Assembly: GCF_005930495.1 (NCBI RefSeq) | Contig: NZ_SJEX01000050.1 | Coordinates: 1 to 36,886, forward strand | DNA: 36,886 bases | Origin: Modestobacter excelsi | GTDB taxonomy: Bacteria; Actinomycetota; Actinomycetes; Mycobacteriales; Geodermatophilaceae | Direction: 5' to 3' | Shown here: piece by piece, positions 7,264-15,762 of the stretch | How the letters are laid out: every line of letters starts with the position of its first letter | Numbering within the stretch: the first letter of the stretch is position 1 | The notes under the pieces: model-generated | Database searches by the model: none | What the model was told of the DNA's origin: nothing | What the model saw: only the letters and a program-made list of their open reading frames with translations | Position numbers and translations under genes: made by a program

Positions 7264-7695
7264 TTCTTCGCGGAGGGCTGTCTCCCGCCGGGAACTGCAT
7301 GCCCACCTGACCGGCGTCTGGCGCGCCTCTCAGCGGTGGACAACCCGTGAGAGTGATACCACTGTCCCCTGATCGTGCGGCAGCCAGCAAGTCGCCGGCT
7401 GCTGGCTCCCCGAACGGTTGGCAACCCCGTCGTGGTCAACGATCGTTCACGTCGGCGGGGTCGTGTGCCGCCGCGCGCGCCGCATCTGTTGCTGACCTGC
7501 GCGACGCGGTTCGTCGCCGACCGGTCCACTTCCCGGCTCGAGGGCCAGTCGACGTGACTTCGTTCCGGCCACGTCAAGGATGCAGAAGGGGTGGAGCGTC
7601 AGCGGTCCCGCACGATGCCTGGCCGGTGGGGCCACGTCGGTCAGCTGGGTGGACCGGGCAGGTGTCCTGCAGACGTCCCGGTGTTTGCGACCCGC
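7264..7695. other. Intergenic, no gene recognised
   Basis: The 432 nt between the repeat protein and the MBL-fold gene contain only short frames without family resemblance or ribosome-binding sites. Both flanking genes end here (convergent), so it should hold terminators, but I find no convincing long hairpin. No tRNA-like structure is seen. Confidence 0.4.
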
Positions 7696-8742
7696 TCAGC
7701 GGGCGGCGGCGGTCCAGGTCGGGACCGCGCCGCCGTCCGTCCGCACGAGGCCCCGGCTGGCCAGCAGCCGCAGGTGGGCGTCGGTCTCCGTGACGGCGAA
7801 GATCCGCATCCGACGCTCGTAGGACGACCACGGCCTGGACCACGTCAGATGTGCGGCGAGCTGCCACGGGGTGCTGTCCGGGTGCGCGCGCACTGCGTCC
7901 AGCAGCTCGGCGAGCCGCTGTTCGTGGTGAGCGAGGAGCTGGTCGGCCCGGTCCGCCAGGCCCGTGAAGCGCCACTCGTGCGCCGGGAGCACCTCGCTGG
8001 GCGCCAGGTCGCGCACGCCGCCCAGCGACTGCAGGTAGGACCGCAACGGGTCCGCCTCGCCTCGCACGCCGGTGGAGATGTTCGGGCTGATCCGGGGCAG
8101 TACGTGGTCACCAGCGAAGAACAAGCCGGTGCGTTCCTCGCTGAAGCACAGGTGGCCGGGTGTGTGACCCGGCGTGTGCACGGCACGCAGCTGCCAGCCG
8201 TCGAAACCGGCGAGGTCGCCGTGCTCGAGTAGGCGGTCCGGGATCGCCATGCTGAGGAAGTGCTCCATCGACTCCGGAGAGCCCACGTCGCTCACCGCGT
8301 CGCTGCGGTCGGCACCCAGACCGACCAGGAAGTCGACCTCCGCGGTCGTTGCGGCGATGCCGTCCTGCCCGTTCATGGCCTCGACCACGGCCGCATCGGC
8401 GGGGTGCATGGCGATCCACGCGCCGGACTCGGCACGCACCCGCCCGGCCAGGCCCAGGTGGTCGGCGTGCAGGTGGGTGACCAGAACTCCGCGCACGTCG
8501 GTCACGTCGGCGCCGATGCCGGCCAGCCCGCTGGTGAGCGCAGTCCAGCTGATCTCGCTGTTCCACCCTGTGTCGACCAGCCCCAGTCCGCCCGGGACGG
8601 CGAAGGCGTAGACGGACACGTAACGCAGCGGGTTGTGCGGGATCGGCACCGGTATCGACCACAGGTCTGGGCGGAGCTGCTCGACGGGCGGGAGCACGCG
8701 GGCCTGCCAAGCCTCGTGTTGCGCCGATCCGGTGATCTCCAC
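7696..8742 (-). CDS. MBL-fold metallo-hydrolase with C-terminal winged-helix region
   Basis: A metallo-beta-lactamase fold is shown by HLHADH (H90, H92, D94, H95), H193 in the TPGHTPGH segment, D212 in AGDHVLP and H255 in PAHEW. Together these form the usual dinuclear metal site. The last 60 residues look like the winged-helix tail found in the LACTB2/glyoxalase-II-like subgroup. The reaction is probably hydrolysis of a thioester or lactone; the substrate is unknown. GTG 8742 (VEITGSAQHEAW) was chosen because family-like sequence starts there. An in-frame ATG at 8847, 14 nt past the stop of acuI, would add 35 unremarkable residues and is the alternative. The gene lies downstream of acuI on the same strand and is probably co-transcribed, which suggests acyl-CoA-related metabolism. 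Confidence 0.85.
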   Translation of the reverse strand: MEITGSAQHEAWQARVLPPVEQLRPDLWSIPVPIPHNPLRYVSVYAFAVPGGLGLVDTGWNSEISWTALTSGLAGIGADVTDVRGVLVTHLHADHLGLAGRVRAESGAWIAMHPADAAVVEAMNGQDGIAATTAEVDFLVGLGADRSDAVSDVGSPESMEHFLSMAIPDRLLEHGDLAGFDGWQLRAVHTPGHTPGHLCFSEERTGLFFAGDHVLPRISPNISTGVRGEADPLRSYLQSLGGVRDLAPSEVLPAHEWRFTGLADRADQLLAHHEQRLAELLDAVRAHPDSTPWQLAAHLTWSRPWSSYERRMRIFAVTETDAHLRLLASRGLVRTDGGAVPTWTAAAR

Positions 8743-8860
8743 GGGCCCGACTCTGCCGTACGACCCGACCAGGTCAGGCGACGGGGCTCGGCGCTCGCCA
8801 TGACATCCGAGGACGCCGACGGTGAGCTCACGGCTGCCCTCCGGCATGGGCGGGCGGGAG

Positions 8861-9859
8861 TCAGCCGATCCGTACGAGTGTGCGCCCCTGCGCGCCGCCG
8901 GACAGGATCCGCTCCAGCGCAGCCGGGACACCGTCCAAGGGCACCTCGTCGGTGGCCAGCTCGTCGAGACGGGGAGGCCGCAGGTCGGTTGCCATCCGCC
9001 GCCAGACCTCCTTCCGGCGGTCGATGGGGCAGCGCACCGAGTCGATGCCGAGCAGTGAGACGCCCCGGAGGATGAACGGGAAGACCGACGTCGCCACGGC
9101 AGTACCTCCGGTGTTGCCCGACGCGGCGACGGCAGCGCCGTAACGCAGCGATGCGACGACGTGCGCCAGCGTCTCGCCGCCGACGCAGTCCACCGCACCC
9201 GCCCACACCTCCTTCTCCAACGGGCGGGAGGACCCGGACACAGCATCGCGGTCGATGACGTCCGCCGCCCCGAGGGACGTGAGCCAGTCCGTTGCCTCGC
9301 TCTTGCCCGTGGAAGCGGTCACCTCATGACCACGCGCAGCGAGGATGGACACCGCGACGCTGCCCACCCCGCCGGTGGCGCCGGTGACGAGCACAGGCCC
9401 GTCGCCCGGACGCAAGCCGTGCTCTTCCAGCGCCAGCACGCTCATCGCCGCGGTGAAGCCCGCCGTTCCGAGGATCATGGCCTGCCGGTCGGTCAGGTCC
9501 GCGGGAAGCGGCACCACCCATTCGGCCGGGACCCGGGCGTGTTCGCTGAAACCACCGTGGTGCGCGACCCCGAGGTCGTAGCCGTGGACGAGCACTCCCT
9601 GCCCGGCTTGCAGGTCTGACGACCCCGGGTCGACGACCACTCCTGCCAGGTCGATCCCGGGCACGAGCGGGGAGATGCGAGCCACCTTGCCCGACTTGCG
9701 GGACGCGAGTGCGTCCTTGTAGTTCACGCTCGACCAGGTCACCTCGATGGTGACGTCTCCGGTCCCGAGGTCCGACAGGGCCAGAGGCCGGCGTTCGAGG
9801 ACCTCGTCGGCACCGGAGTGATCAGCGACGAGTGCGGCAGTGACCGAGGGCAGGCTCAT
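8861..9859 (-). CDS. acuI: Acrylyl-CoA reductase (NADPH), AcuI/YhdH family
   Basis: The 332-residue medium-chain reductase without structural zinc has the AcuI/YhdH look. SSVNYKDALASR appears near the N-terminus, then LVPGIDLAGVVVD, and the NADPH-binding segment VTGATGGVGSVAVSILAARG. Family members reduce acryloyl-CoA to propionyl-CoA with NADPH and relieve acrylate toxicity. Related roles on methacrylyl-type acyl-CoAs are conceivable next to valine genes. The start is ATG 9859, though the ribosome-binding site is weak; an in-frame ATG at 9919 would add residues that do not look coding. It is followed on the same strand by the MBL-fold gene. It diverges from the damaged 3-hydroxyisobutyryl-CoA hydrolase copy on the plus strand. 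Confidence 0.85.
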   Translation of the reverse strand: MSLPSVTAALVADHSGADEVLERRPLALSDLGTGDVTIEVTWSSVNYKDALASRKSGKVARISPLVPGIDLAGVVVDPGSSDLQAGQGVLVHGYDLGVAHHGGFSEHARVPAEWVVPLPADLTDRQAMILGTAGFTAAMSVLALEEHGLRPGDGPVLVTGATGGVGSVAVSILAARGHEVTASTGKSEATDWLTSLGAADVIDRDAVSGSSRPLEKEVWAGAVDCVGGETLAHVVASLRYGAAVAASGNTGGTAVATSVFPFILRGVSLLGIDSVRCPIDRRKEVWRRMATDLRPPRLDELATDEVPLDGVPAALERILSGGAQGRTLVRIG

Positions 9860-9963
9860 GAGGTGATTCTGGACGGAGTGTGCGTCCCCGTGCAGGCTCG
9901 GACCGTCCGCCGGCATCATGTCCGCTCGATGCCACGGCGCGTGGCGAGCACCTGTGCCGCAGA

Positions 9964-10815
9964 GTGGCGGTGCACTGGCCGCTGCCTCGACGCGCCTGCC
10001 CGGTCCACGAGCCCGGTGGCGTCGGTCGCATGACGCTCGATCGACCGGAGGTCCTGAACGCCCTGACGCACGACATGGTCACGACCATGCAGCTCCAGCT
10101 CGATCGCTGGCGAGGTGACGCCGGCGTCCACGTCGTCGAGCCCGACTCGGTGCTGGCCATGCCGGAGATCGCCATCGGGCTGCCCCCGGGCTCGGGGACC
10201 ACGTACCTGCTCGCCCGTGCCCCAGGCCGGGTCGGTGCTCACCTCGCCCTGACAGGTGACCGGATGGACGCCGCCGATGCGCTCTACTGCGGATTCGCCG
10301 ACTCCTGCGTGCCCACCCGGGACCGCTCTACCCTCCTGGACGCCCTTGCCGACAGCACGGTGGACGACGCGCTGGACCTCCTCGATGCCGCACCGCTCCC
10401 CGAGAGCGAGCTCCGCGGCCAACGGCCGTGGATCGATGCCTGCTACGCGGCCGACCGCGTCGAGGACGTCGTGCACCTGCTCAGTGCTTCGGGGAACGCC
10501 CAGGCGCGCGCTGCCGCCACCCGCCTGTCCGAGCTCCCGCCCACCGCGTTCAAGGTGGTCTTCCGTTCATCGCGGGACGCGCAGTCGGACGCGAGTGTCG
10601 CGGAGACACTGCGCCGTGAGTTCCGGGTCGCAACGCGGCTCGTCGTCGGGCATGACGTGCAGAAGGGCATCCGTGCGACGGTCATCGACCGCGACGGGGT
10701 CCCGACGTGGGCGCCCAGCACCTTGGCGGCGGTGAGTGCAGACGAAGTGGACGCCTACGTCGCCCCCCTCGGCCCACACGAGCTCGACGTCACCGACGCC
10801 TCGCCAGGGTCGTGA
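9964..10815 (+). pseudogene. 3-Hydroxyisobutyryl-CoA hydrolase copy with catalytic core deleted
   Basis: The frame is open but the protein lacks about 74 residues found in the intact paralogue at 14671-15762. Sequence runs normally to RWRGDAGVHVV and then jumps to EPDSVLAMPE. This removes the crotonase-fold oxyanion-hole segment (AGGD), the YPKPVVALMDG strand and the GGGVG loop. Without these the thioester cannot be bound or polarised. The remaining E in AMPE and the C-terminal HIBCH-type domain (HWIDACY-like, KVVFRSSRDAQSD, IRATVIDRD) still show the origin. In family sequences VV and VVE-like stretches flank the missing part, so microhomology deletion is likely. The start is uncertain: GTG 9964 is one option, and the upstream frame is open to 9880. 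Confidence 0.7.
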
Positions 10816-10873
10816 GCCCTGCCCGAGCGGTTCCACGAAGAGCGCGGGGCGGGCGCCGGCCGAACGCGCGGGC

Positions 10874-11791
10874 TCAGCGGCGGGTGGCCCCGGCGGGCGC
10901 GGGCAGCGACCCGAACACCCGGTGGCACTGGGCCTCGATCGACGCGGCCACGGCGGCGACCTCGGCACGGCGGAGGTTCTCCGTTCGCGCGGAGAGCCAG
11001 AACGTCAACGAAGCACTTGTCGCATGGGGGAGCACCCGGACGAGTTCGGGGGCGTCGACGGCGAGGAAGACCGGCAGCAGGCCGATGCCTGCGCCACGTC
11101 GCGTCATCTCCAGCTGAGCCAGCACACTGGTCGCCCCCAGCACCTCGGCCCGCCGCGGGAACAACCTGTCGACGAGGTCCAGGTCAGCCACCTGCAGCAT
11201 CGACTCCACGTAGTAGACCGGGTTGTGCTGCGCCAGGTCGGCCAGGGACGACGGCTCCCCGTTCTCGGCCAGGTAGGACGGCGCTGCGAACAGAGCCAGC
11301 TCGTAGTCGACGAGTCGCTTCACCTGGAGCCTGGGTGACGACGGTCGAGTGACACCCACGTCCAGGTCGGCGGCGGCTCCGTAAGCGGGCGTCGGTCGAG
11401 TCACCGACGCGAGTTCGAAGCTGATGCCCGGGTGCTCGCGACGGACCGTCGTCAGCGCCGGCGCCACGACCTTGATGCCGAAGACCTCGGTGCTGTTGAC
11501 GCGCACCAGACCGCGCAGCTGCTGCCGTGACGCGCGCGAGCTGCCGTGGGGCAGGTGGTCGAGCGCTGTCTGGATGGCCTCGGCCGTCGCGAGGACCTCG
11601 CGGCCGGTGGCAGTGAGCTCCCAGCCCCCCGGTGCTGCCACCAGCAGTCGCTCACCCAGCGCCTGCTCGAGCGAGCGGATCCGCCGCGCCACGGTCGTGT
11701 GGTTGACCCCCAGACTCGTGGCCGCTGCGGTGAAAGTCCGGCCCCGCACGACGGCGAGCAGGGCCGTCAGGTCGCCAGGATCCACGGTCAC
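10874..11791 (-). CDS. LysR-family transcriptional regulator
   Basis: The roughly 305-residue protein has an N-terminal winged helix-turn-helix (FTAAATSLGVNHTTVARRIRS) and a LysR-type effector-binding domain from about residue 90. The HTH with NHTTVARRI resembles the AnvR/HTH_1 group that reads single-copy aromatic or amino-acid-derived inducers. The gene diverges from the aldehyde dehydrogenase operon starting at 11931, so it most likely controls that operon and itself. The frame is open to GTG 11815. GTG 11791 or 11785 is preferred because the protein then begins just before the HTH domain and the perfect palindrome at 11793-11808 lies immediately upstream instead of inside the coding region. 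It converges with the damaged hydrolase copy. Confidence 0.85.
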   Translation of the reverse strand: MTVDPGDLTALLAVVRGRTFTAAATSLGVNHTTVARRIRSLEQALGERLLVAAPGGWELTATGREVLATAEAIQTALDHLPHGSSRASRQQLRGLVRVNSTEVFGIKVVAPALTTVRREHPGISFELASVTRPTPAYGAAADLDVGVTRPSSPRLQVKRLVDYELALFAAPSYLAENGEPSSLADLAQHNPVYYVESMLQVADLDLVDRLFPRRAEVLGATSVLAQLEMTRRGAGIGLLPVFLAVDAPELVRVLPHATSASLTFWLSARTENLRRAEVAAVAASIEAQCHRVFGSLPAPAGATRR

Positions 11792-11792
11792 G

Positions 11793-11808
11793 TCTGCATC
11801 TTTGCAGA
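11793..11808. promoter_or_regulatory. Palindrome TCTGCA-N4-TGCAGA, candidate LysR operator
   Basis: A perfect 6-bp inverted repeat with a 4-nt spacer lies at the 5' end of the divergent LysR gene and about 120 nt before the aldehyde dehydrogenase start. Its place in a divergent regulator/operon gap fits a LysR recognition or autoregulation site. No classical T-N11-A box can be assigned with certainty. Confidence 0.45.
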
Positions 11809-11930
11809 ATGACACTGCGAGAGTGGGTATCGACTGATGGCAGACGCACAGCGCAATCTGGGTTCGTCCAACGTCGGACGACCGCCGGAGGGCCAGGCCC
11901 GCCGGCGGAACTCAGTGAAGGGTGCGCCTC

Positions 11931-13478
11931 ATGACCACCACCACAGACCCCACGCCGTCGGCCGGAGGCCACGAGGCTCCCGTCTCCGGTGACGTGCCGA
12001 TGCTCATCGGCGGTGAGTTCGTCCCCGCCGCGGGCGGCCAGTGGACCGACGTCGTCTCCCCGGGTTCGCTGACCGTCATCGGACGCGTCCCCACCGGCGG
12101 CAGCCAGGACGTCGACCGCGCCGTCGCCGCCGCCCGAGCGGCATTGCCCGGTTGGCGCGGGTTGCCCTTCACCGAGCGGCAGCGGGTGCTGCTGGCCATC
12201 GCCGACGCCCTGTTCGCCGCAGCTGAGGAGATGTCCCTGCTGACCGCGGCGGACACCGGCAACGCGCTGCGCACCCAGGCCCGGCCGGAGAGCCAGACGC
12301 TGGCGACCCTGTTCCGCTACTTCGGTGGCATCGCCGGCGAGCTCAAGGGCGTCGTGCTCCCGGCCGGGGAGGGTCAGCTGCAGTACAGCGTCCGGGAGCC
12401 GGTCGGCGTCGTCGGTGCCATCCTGCCGTGGAACTCGCCGCTCATGATCGCCGGCATGAAGATCCCTGCTGCGCTGGCGGCGGGGAACACCCTGGTGGTC
12501 AAGCCGGCCGAGGACGCGCCGCTCACGATCCTCAAGCTGGCCGAGATCTGCGCCCGGTTCCTGCCTGCGGGCGTCCTCAACGTGGTGACCGGTCGTGGCT
12601 CCGTCGTGGGGGAGGCCCTGGTGACCCACGCCGGCGTGGACAAGGTCTCCTTCACCGGCTCCACCGAGGTCGGCCGCGGGGTGGGCGCCAAGGCGGGGGA
12701 GCGCGTCGTCCCCGTGTCGCTGGAGCTCGGGGGCAAGAGCCCGACGATCGTGTGGCCCGACGCGGCCCAGGACGCCTACATCGATGCCACGGTCGACGGC
12801 ATCCTGACCGGCATGCGCTTCACCCGGCAGGGGCAGAGCTGCACTGCCGGGTCGCGCCTGTACCTGCACGAGGACGTCTACGACGAGGTCCTCGACCGCG
12901 TGGTGGCGAAGTTGAAGACCTTCGTCGTGGGCGACCCGCTCGACGAGCGCAGCGACATGGGCGCCCTGATCAACCAGAAGCAGTACGACTCGGTGCGCGA
13001 CTACATCGACGAGGGGCAGAGCCGTTCCGGCGTCGTGACCGCCCTCGACGGCGCTGCTCAGGTCCCGAGCGGGCTGGACGGCTACTACCTCGGCCCGACC
13101 GTGTTCTCCCGGGCCGAGAACGACTGGCGGCTCACCCGGGAGGAGATCTTCGGGCCGGTCATGGTCGTCATCCCCTGGCGGGAGGACGCCGAGGTGCTGG
13201 CGATGGCCAACGACAGCCACTACGGGCTGGCCGCGTTCCTGTGGTGCCATGACCTGGACCGGGCCATCACCGCCGCGAACCGCATCGAGTCCGGCTGGGT
13301 CCAGGTCAACCAGGGCGGTGGCCAGCTGGTCGGCCAGTCCTACGGCGGTCTGAAGGCCAGCGGCATCGGCCGGGAGTTCTCCCTCGAGGGGATGCTCGAG
13401 TCCTTCACCAGCATCAAGCAGATCAACGTCAAGCTGGCCTCGGCTCCTGCCCCCCGGCCCGTCACCCCCGGGCCCTGA
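11931..13478 (+). CDS. NAD(P)-dependent aldehyde dehydrogenase
   Basis: The 515-residue protein has a complete aldehyde dehydrogenase set. Counting from ATG 11931, these are N168 in LPWNSPL, K191 in VVKPAED, the coenzyme loop FTGSTEVG, general base E265 in LELGGKSP, nucleophile C304 in GQSCTAGSR and EEIFGPV near the C-terminus. It oxidises an aldehyde to the acid. It heads an operon whose next genes match valine degradation, where methylmalonate-semialdehyde dehydrogenase (MmsA) would be expected. However, GQSCTAGS resembles non-acylating betaine/semialdehyde dehydrogenases rather than the CoA-acylating MmsA type. The substrate is therefore uncertain. ATG 11931 was chosen over 11922 because of the purine-rich GTGAAGG upstream. 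Confidence 0.9.
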   Translation: MTTTTDPTPSAGGHEAPVSGDVPMLIGGEFVPAAGGQWTDVVSPGSLTVIGRVPTGGSQDVDRAVAAARAALPGWRGLPFTERQRVLLAIADALFAAAEEMSLLTAADTGNALRTQARPESQTLATLFRYFGGIAGELKGVVLPAGEGQLQYSVREPVGVVGAILPWNSPLMIAGMKIPAALAAGNTLVVKPAEDAPLTILKLAEICARFLPAGVLNVVTGRGSVVGEALVTHAGVDKVSFTGSTEVGRGVGAKAGERVVPVSLELGGKSPTIVWPDAAQDAYIDATVDGILTGMRFTRQGQSCTAGSRLYLHEDVYDEVLDRVVAKLKTFVVGDPLDERSDMGALINQKQYDSVRDYIDEGQSRSGVVTALDGAAQVPSGLDGYYLGPTVFSRAENDWRLTREEIFGPVMVVIPWREDAEVLAMANDSHYGLAAFLWCHDLDRAITAANRIESGWVQVNQGGGQLVGQSYGGLKASGIGREFSLEGMLESFTSIKQINVKLASAPAPRPVTPGP

Positions 13479-13519
13479 CCCGCATCGACGCCCGCCCAGA
13501 GCACCGGAGGACGTTCCCC

Positions 13520-14674
13520 TTGTTCACCATCAGCGACGACCAGCGCGACCTGGTCGCGATGGTCGCCGAGTTCACCGCCGACAACATCACCCCGCACGCC
13601 GTGGAGTGGGACCGCGCGCACCGCTTCCCGGCAGACGTCCTGCGCAAGGCCGCCGACCTGGGGATGGGCGGCATCTACGTGCAGGAGTCCTCCGGCGGGT
13701 CCGGGCTCAGCCGGCTCGATGCCGTCCTCATCGTCGAGGCACTTGCCGCCGGCTGTCCGTCCACGGCCAGCTACTTGTCGATCCACAACATGGTCGCCTG
13801 GATGATCGACGCCTACGGGAACGACGAGCAGCGAGCGCAGTTCCTGGCGCCGCTGCTGACCATGGAGAACTTCGGCAGCTACTGCCTCACCGAACCGGGC
13901 GCGGGTTCTGATGCCGGCGCGTTGAGCACGCGGGCGGTGCGGGACGGGGCGGGGGAGGACGCGGACTACCGGCTCACCGGGGTCAAGCAGTTCATCTCCG
14001 GGGCCGGCACGTCACAGACCTACGTGGTCCTGGCCCGGACGGCGGACACCGGGCCGCGGGGGATCACCGCGTTCGTCGTGGACAAGGACACACCGGGGGT
14101 CTCGTTCGGCCCGGACGAGGTGAAGATGGGCTGGAACACCCAGCCCACCCGCCAGGTCATCCTGGAGGACGTCCGGGTGCCGGCGTCCGCCCGACTGGGC
14201 CAGGAGGGCGACGGGTTCAGGATCGCCATGTCCGGCCTCAACGGGGGACGGCTCAACATCGCGGCGAGCTCGCTGGGTGGGGCATCGGCGGCCCTCGCGG
14301 CGTCGATCCGCTACCTGGGGGAGCGACATGCCTTCGGTGGGCCGCTCAGCCGGTTCGAGGCCCTGCAGTTCGACATCGCCGACATGGCCACCGAGCTCGA
14401 GGCGGCACGCACCTTCCTGTGGCGCGCCGCGAGCGCGTTGGACGCCCACGCTCCGGACATGGTGACGTTGTGCGCCATGGCGAAGAGGTTCGTCACCGAC
14501 GCAGGCTTCGAGGTCGCGAACAAGGCCCTGCAGCTGCACGGCGGTTACGGCTACCTCGCCGAGTACGGCGTGGAGAAGATCGTGCGGGACCTGCGGGTCC
14601 ATCAGATCCTCGAGGGCACCAACGAGATCATGCGGCTGATCGTCAGCCGGGAGCTCCTGGGCCGGTCGGCGTGA
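13520..14674 (+). CDS. Acyl-CoA dehydrogenase, probably isobutyryl-CoA dehydrogenase
   Basis: The 384-residue flavoprotein is of normal short-chain acyl-CoA dehydrogenase length. It carries YCLTEPGAGSDAGAL (FAD/substrate signature), QFISGAGTS, and the C-terminal LHGGYGYL...ILEGTNEIMR signature with the catalytic glutamate at about 365. It forms an alpha,beta double bond in an acyl-CoA and passes electrons to ETF. The next genes handle 3-hydroxyisobutyryl-CoA and 3-hydroxyisobutyrate, so isobutyryl-CoA to methacrylyl-CoA in valine breakdown is the likely step; this is inference from context. The start is TTG 13520, placed 9 nt after a GGAGG. The stop overlaps the next start (GTGA), showing translational coupling. 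Confidence 0.9.
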   Translation: MFTISDDQRDLVAMVAEFTADNITPHAVEWDRAHRFPADVLRKAADLGMGGIYVQESSGGSGLSRLDAVLIVEALAAGCPSTASYLSIHNMVAWMIDAYGNDEQRAQFLAPLLTMENFGSYCLTEPGAGSDAGALSTRAVRDGAGEDADYRLTGVKQFISGAGTSQTYVVLARTADTGPRGITAFVVDKDTPGVSFGPDEVKMGWNTQPTRQVILEDVRVPASARLGQEGDGFRIAMSGLNGGRLNIAASSLGGASAALAASIRYLGERHAFGGPLSRFEALQFDIADMATELEAARTFLWRAASALDAHAPDMVTLCAMAKRFVTDAGFEVANKALQLHGGYGYLAEYGVEKIVRDLRVHQILEGTNEIMRLIVSRELLGRSA

Positions 14675-15762
14675 GCGCCGCTGGGGATGATGCGGCTGTC
14701 GAGCCGGCCGTCCTCGTGCGAGTGCACGACGGGCTCGGGCACCTGACGCTCAACCGGCCCCGGTCGATCAACGCGCTGTCGTACGAGATGGTCGAACTGA
14801 TGCAGTCGGCCCTCGACTCGTGGGCGGACGACTCCGCCGTCCGGCTCGTGGTGATCGACGGCGCCGGCGAACGAGGGCTCTGTGCCGGCGGCGACATCGT
14901 GGCCATCTACTCCGATGCACGCGCCGGTGGCACCGCGTCGATCGACTACTGGGCCGCCGAGTACCGGCTGGACGCCACCATCGCGGACTACCCGAAACCC
15001 GTCGTCGCGCTCATGGACGGCATCGTCATGGGTGGCGGGGTCGGCATCTCCACCCACGCTTCCCACCGGATCGTGGAGGAGAACTCCACGATCGCCATGC
15101 CCGAGGTCGGCATCGGCTTCGTGCCCGACGTCGGCGGCTTGTTCCTGCTGGCCCGGGCCCCGGGGCAACTGGGGCTGCACGCCGCGCTGACCGGCGCCCG
15201 CATGGGTCCGGCCGACGCCATCCACCTCGGGTTCGCCGACGCGTTCGTGCCCCGCGGGCAGCGCGGTGAGCTGCTGACAGCCCTGTCGACCGGGGACGTC
15301 GACGGGGCCATCGCCCGGCTGGCGGTCGTGCCCCCGCCGAGCCCGTTGGCGGCCGAGCGGCACTGGATCGATCTCGCATACGACCGCGACTCGATCGAGG
15401 AGGTGCTTGCCGCTCTCGACTCCTTGTCCGGCGACGGCCCGGAGCGCGCCCGGACGATCCTGGCCCGATCGTCACCGACCTCACTGAAGGTGGCGCTGCG
15501 GTCCTTCCGGGAGGCGGCGGCCGACCCCGACCTGCACAGCGCACTTGTCCGTGACCTCCGCATCGCCGCGCGGTGCCTTGCCGGGCATGACTTCACCGAG
15601 GGCATCAGGGCCCAGGTCATCGACAAGGACCGCAACCCCCGATGGCGCCCGGCGACGCTGGCCGAGGTCAGCGCTGCCGACGTCGACGCGTACTTCGCGC
15701 CGCTCGGCGAGCGCGACCTGCACCTCGACCGATCCTCCCCATCGACAGGAGCCAGACGATGA
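14671..15762 (+). CDS. 3-Hydroxyisobutyryl-CoA hydrolase (crotonase superfamily)
   Basis: The 363-residue protein has the long HIBCH-type form of the crotonase fold. It has an oxyanion hole AGGD (about 72-75) and GGGVG (121-125), the catalytic pair E145 in IAMPEVGIGF and D153 in VPDVGG, and the extra C-terminal domain (ERHWIDLAY, SLKVALRSF, EGIRAQVIDKDRNPRW). It hydrolyses 3-hydroxyisobutyryl-CoA to free 3-hydroxyisobutyrate, which the next enzyme oxidises. The start is GTG 14671, overlapping the preceding stop by 4 nt; the frame is open further upstream but only as a shadow. Its own stop overlaps the mmsB start (ATGA). A damaged paralogue lies at 9964-10815. Confidence 0.92.
   Translation: MSAAGDDAAVEPAVLVRVHDGLGHLTLNRPRSINALSYEMVELMQSALDSWADDSAVRLVVIDGAGERGLCAGGDIVAIYSDARAGGTASIDYWAAEYRLDATIADYPKPVVALMDGIVMGGGVGISTHASHRIVEENSTIAMPEVGIGFVPDVGGLFLLARAPGQLGLHAALTGARMGPADAIHLGFADAFVPRGQRGELLTALSTGDVDGAIARLAVVPPPSPLAAERHWIDLAYDRDSIEEVLAALDSLSGDGPERARTILARSSPTSLKVALRSFREAAADPDLHSALVRDLRIAARCLAGHDFTEGIRAQVIDKDRNPRWRPATLAEVSAADVDAYFAPLGERDLHLDRSSPSTGARR

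Noticed and set aside
7260-7577. Minus-strand open frame in the 7.3-7.7 kb gap
   Set aside because: No ribosome-binding site, no domain and atypical composition. Treated as non-coding.
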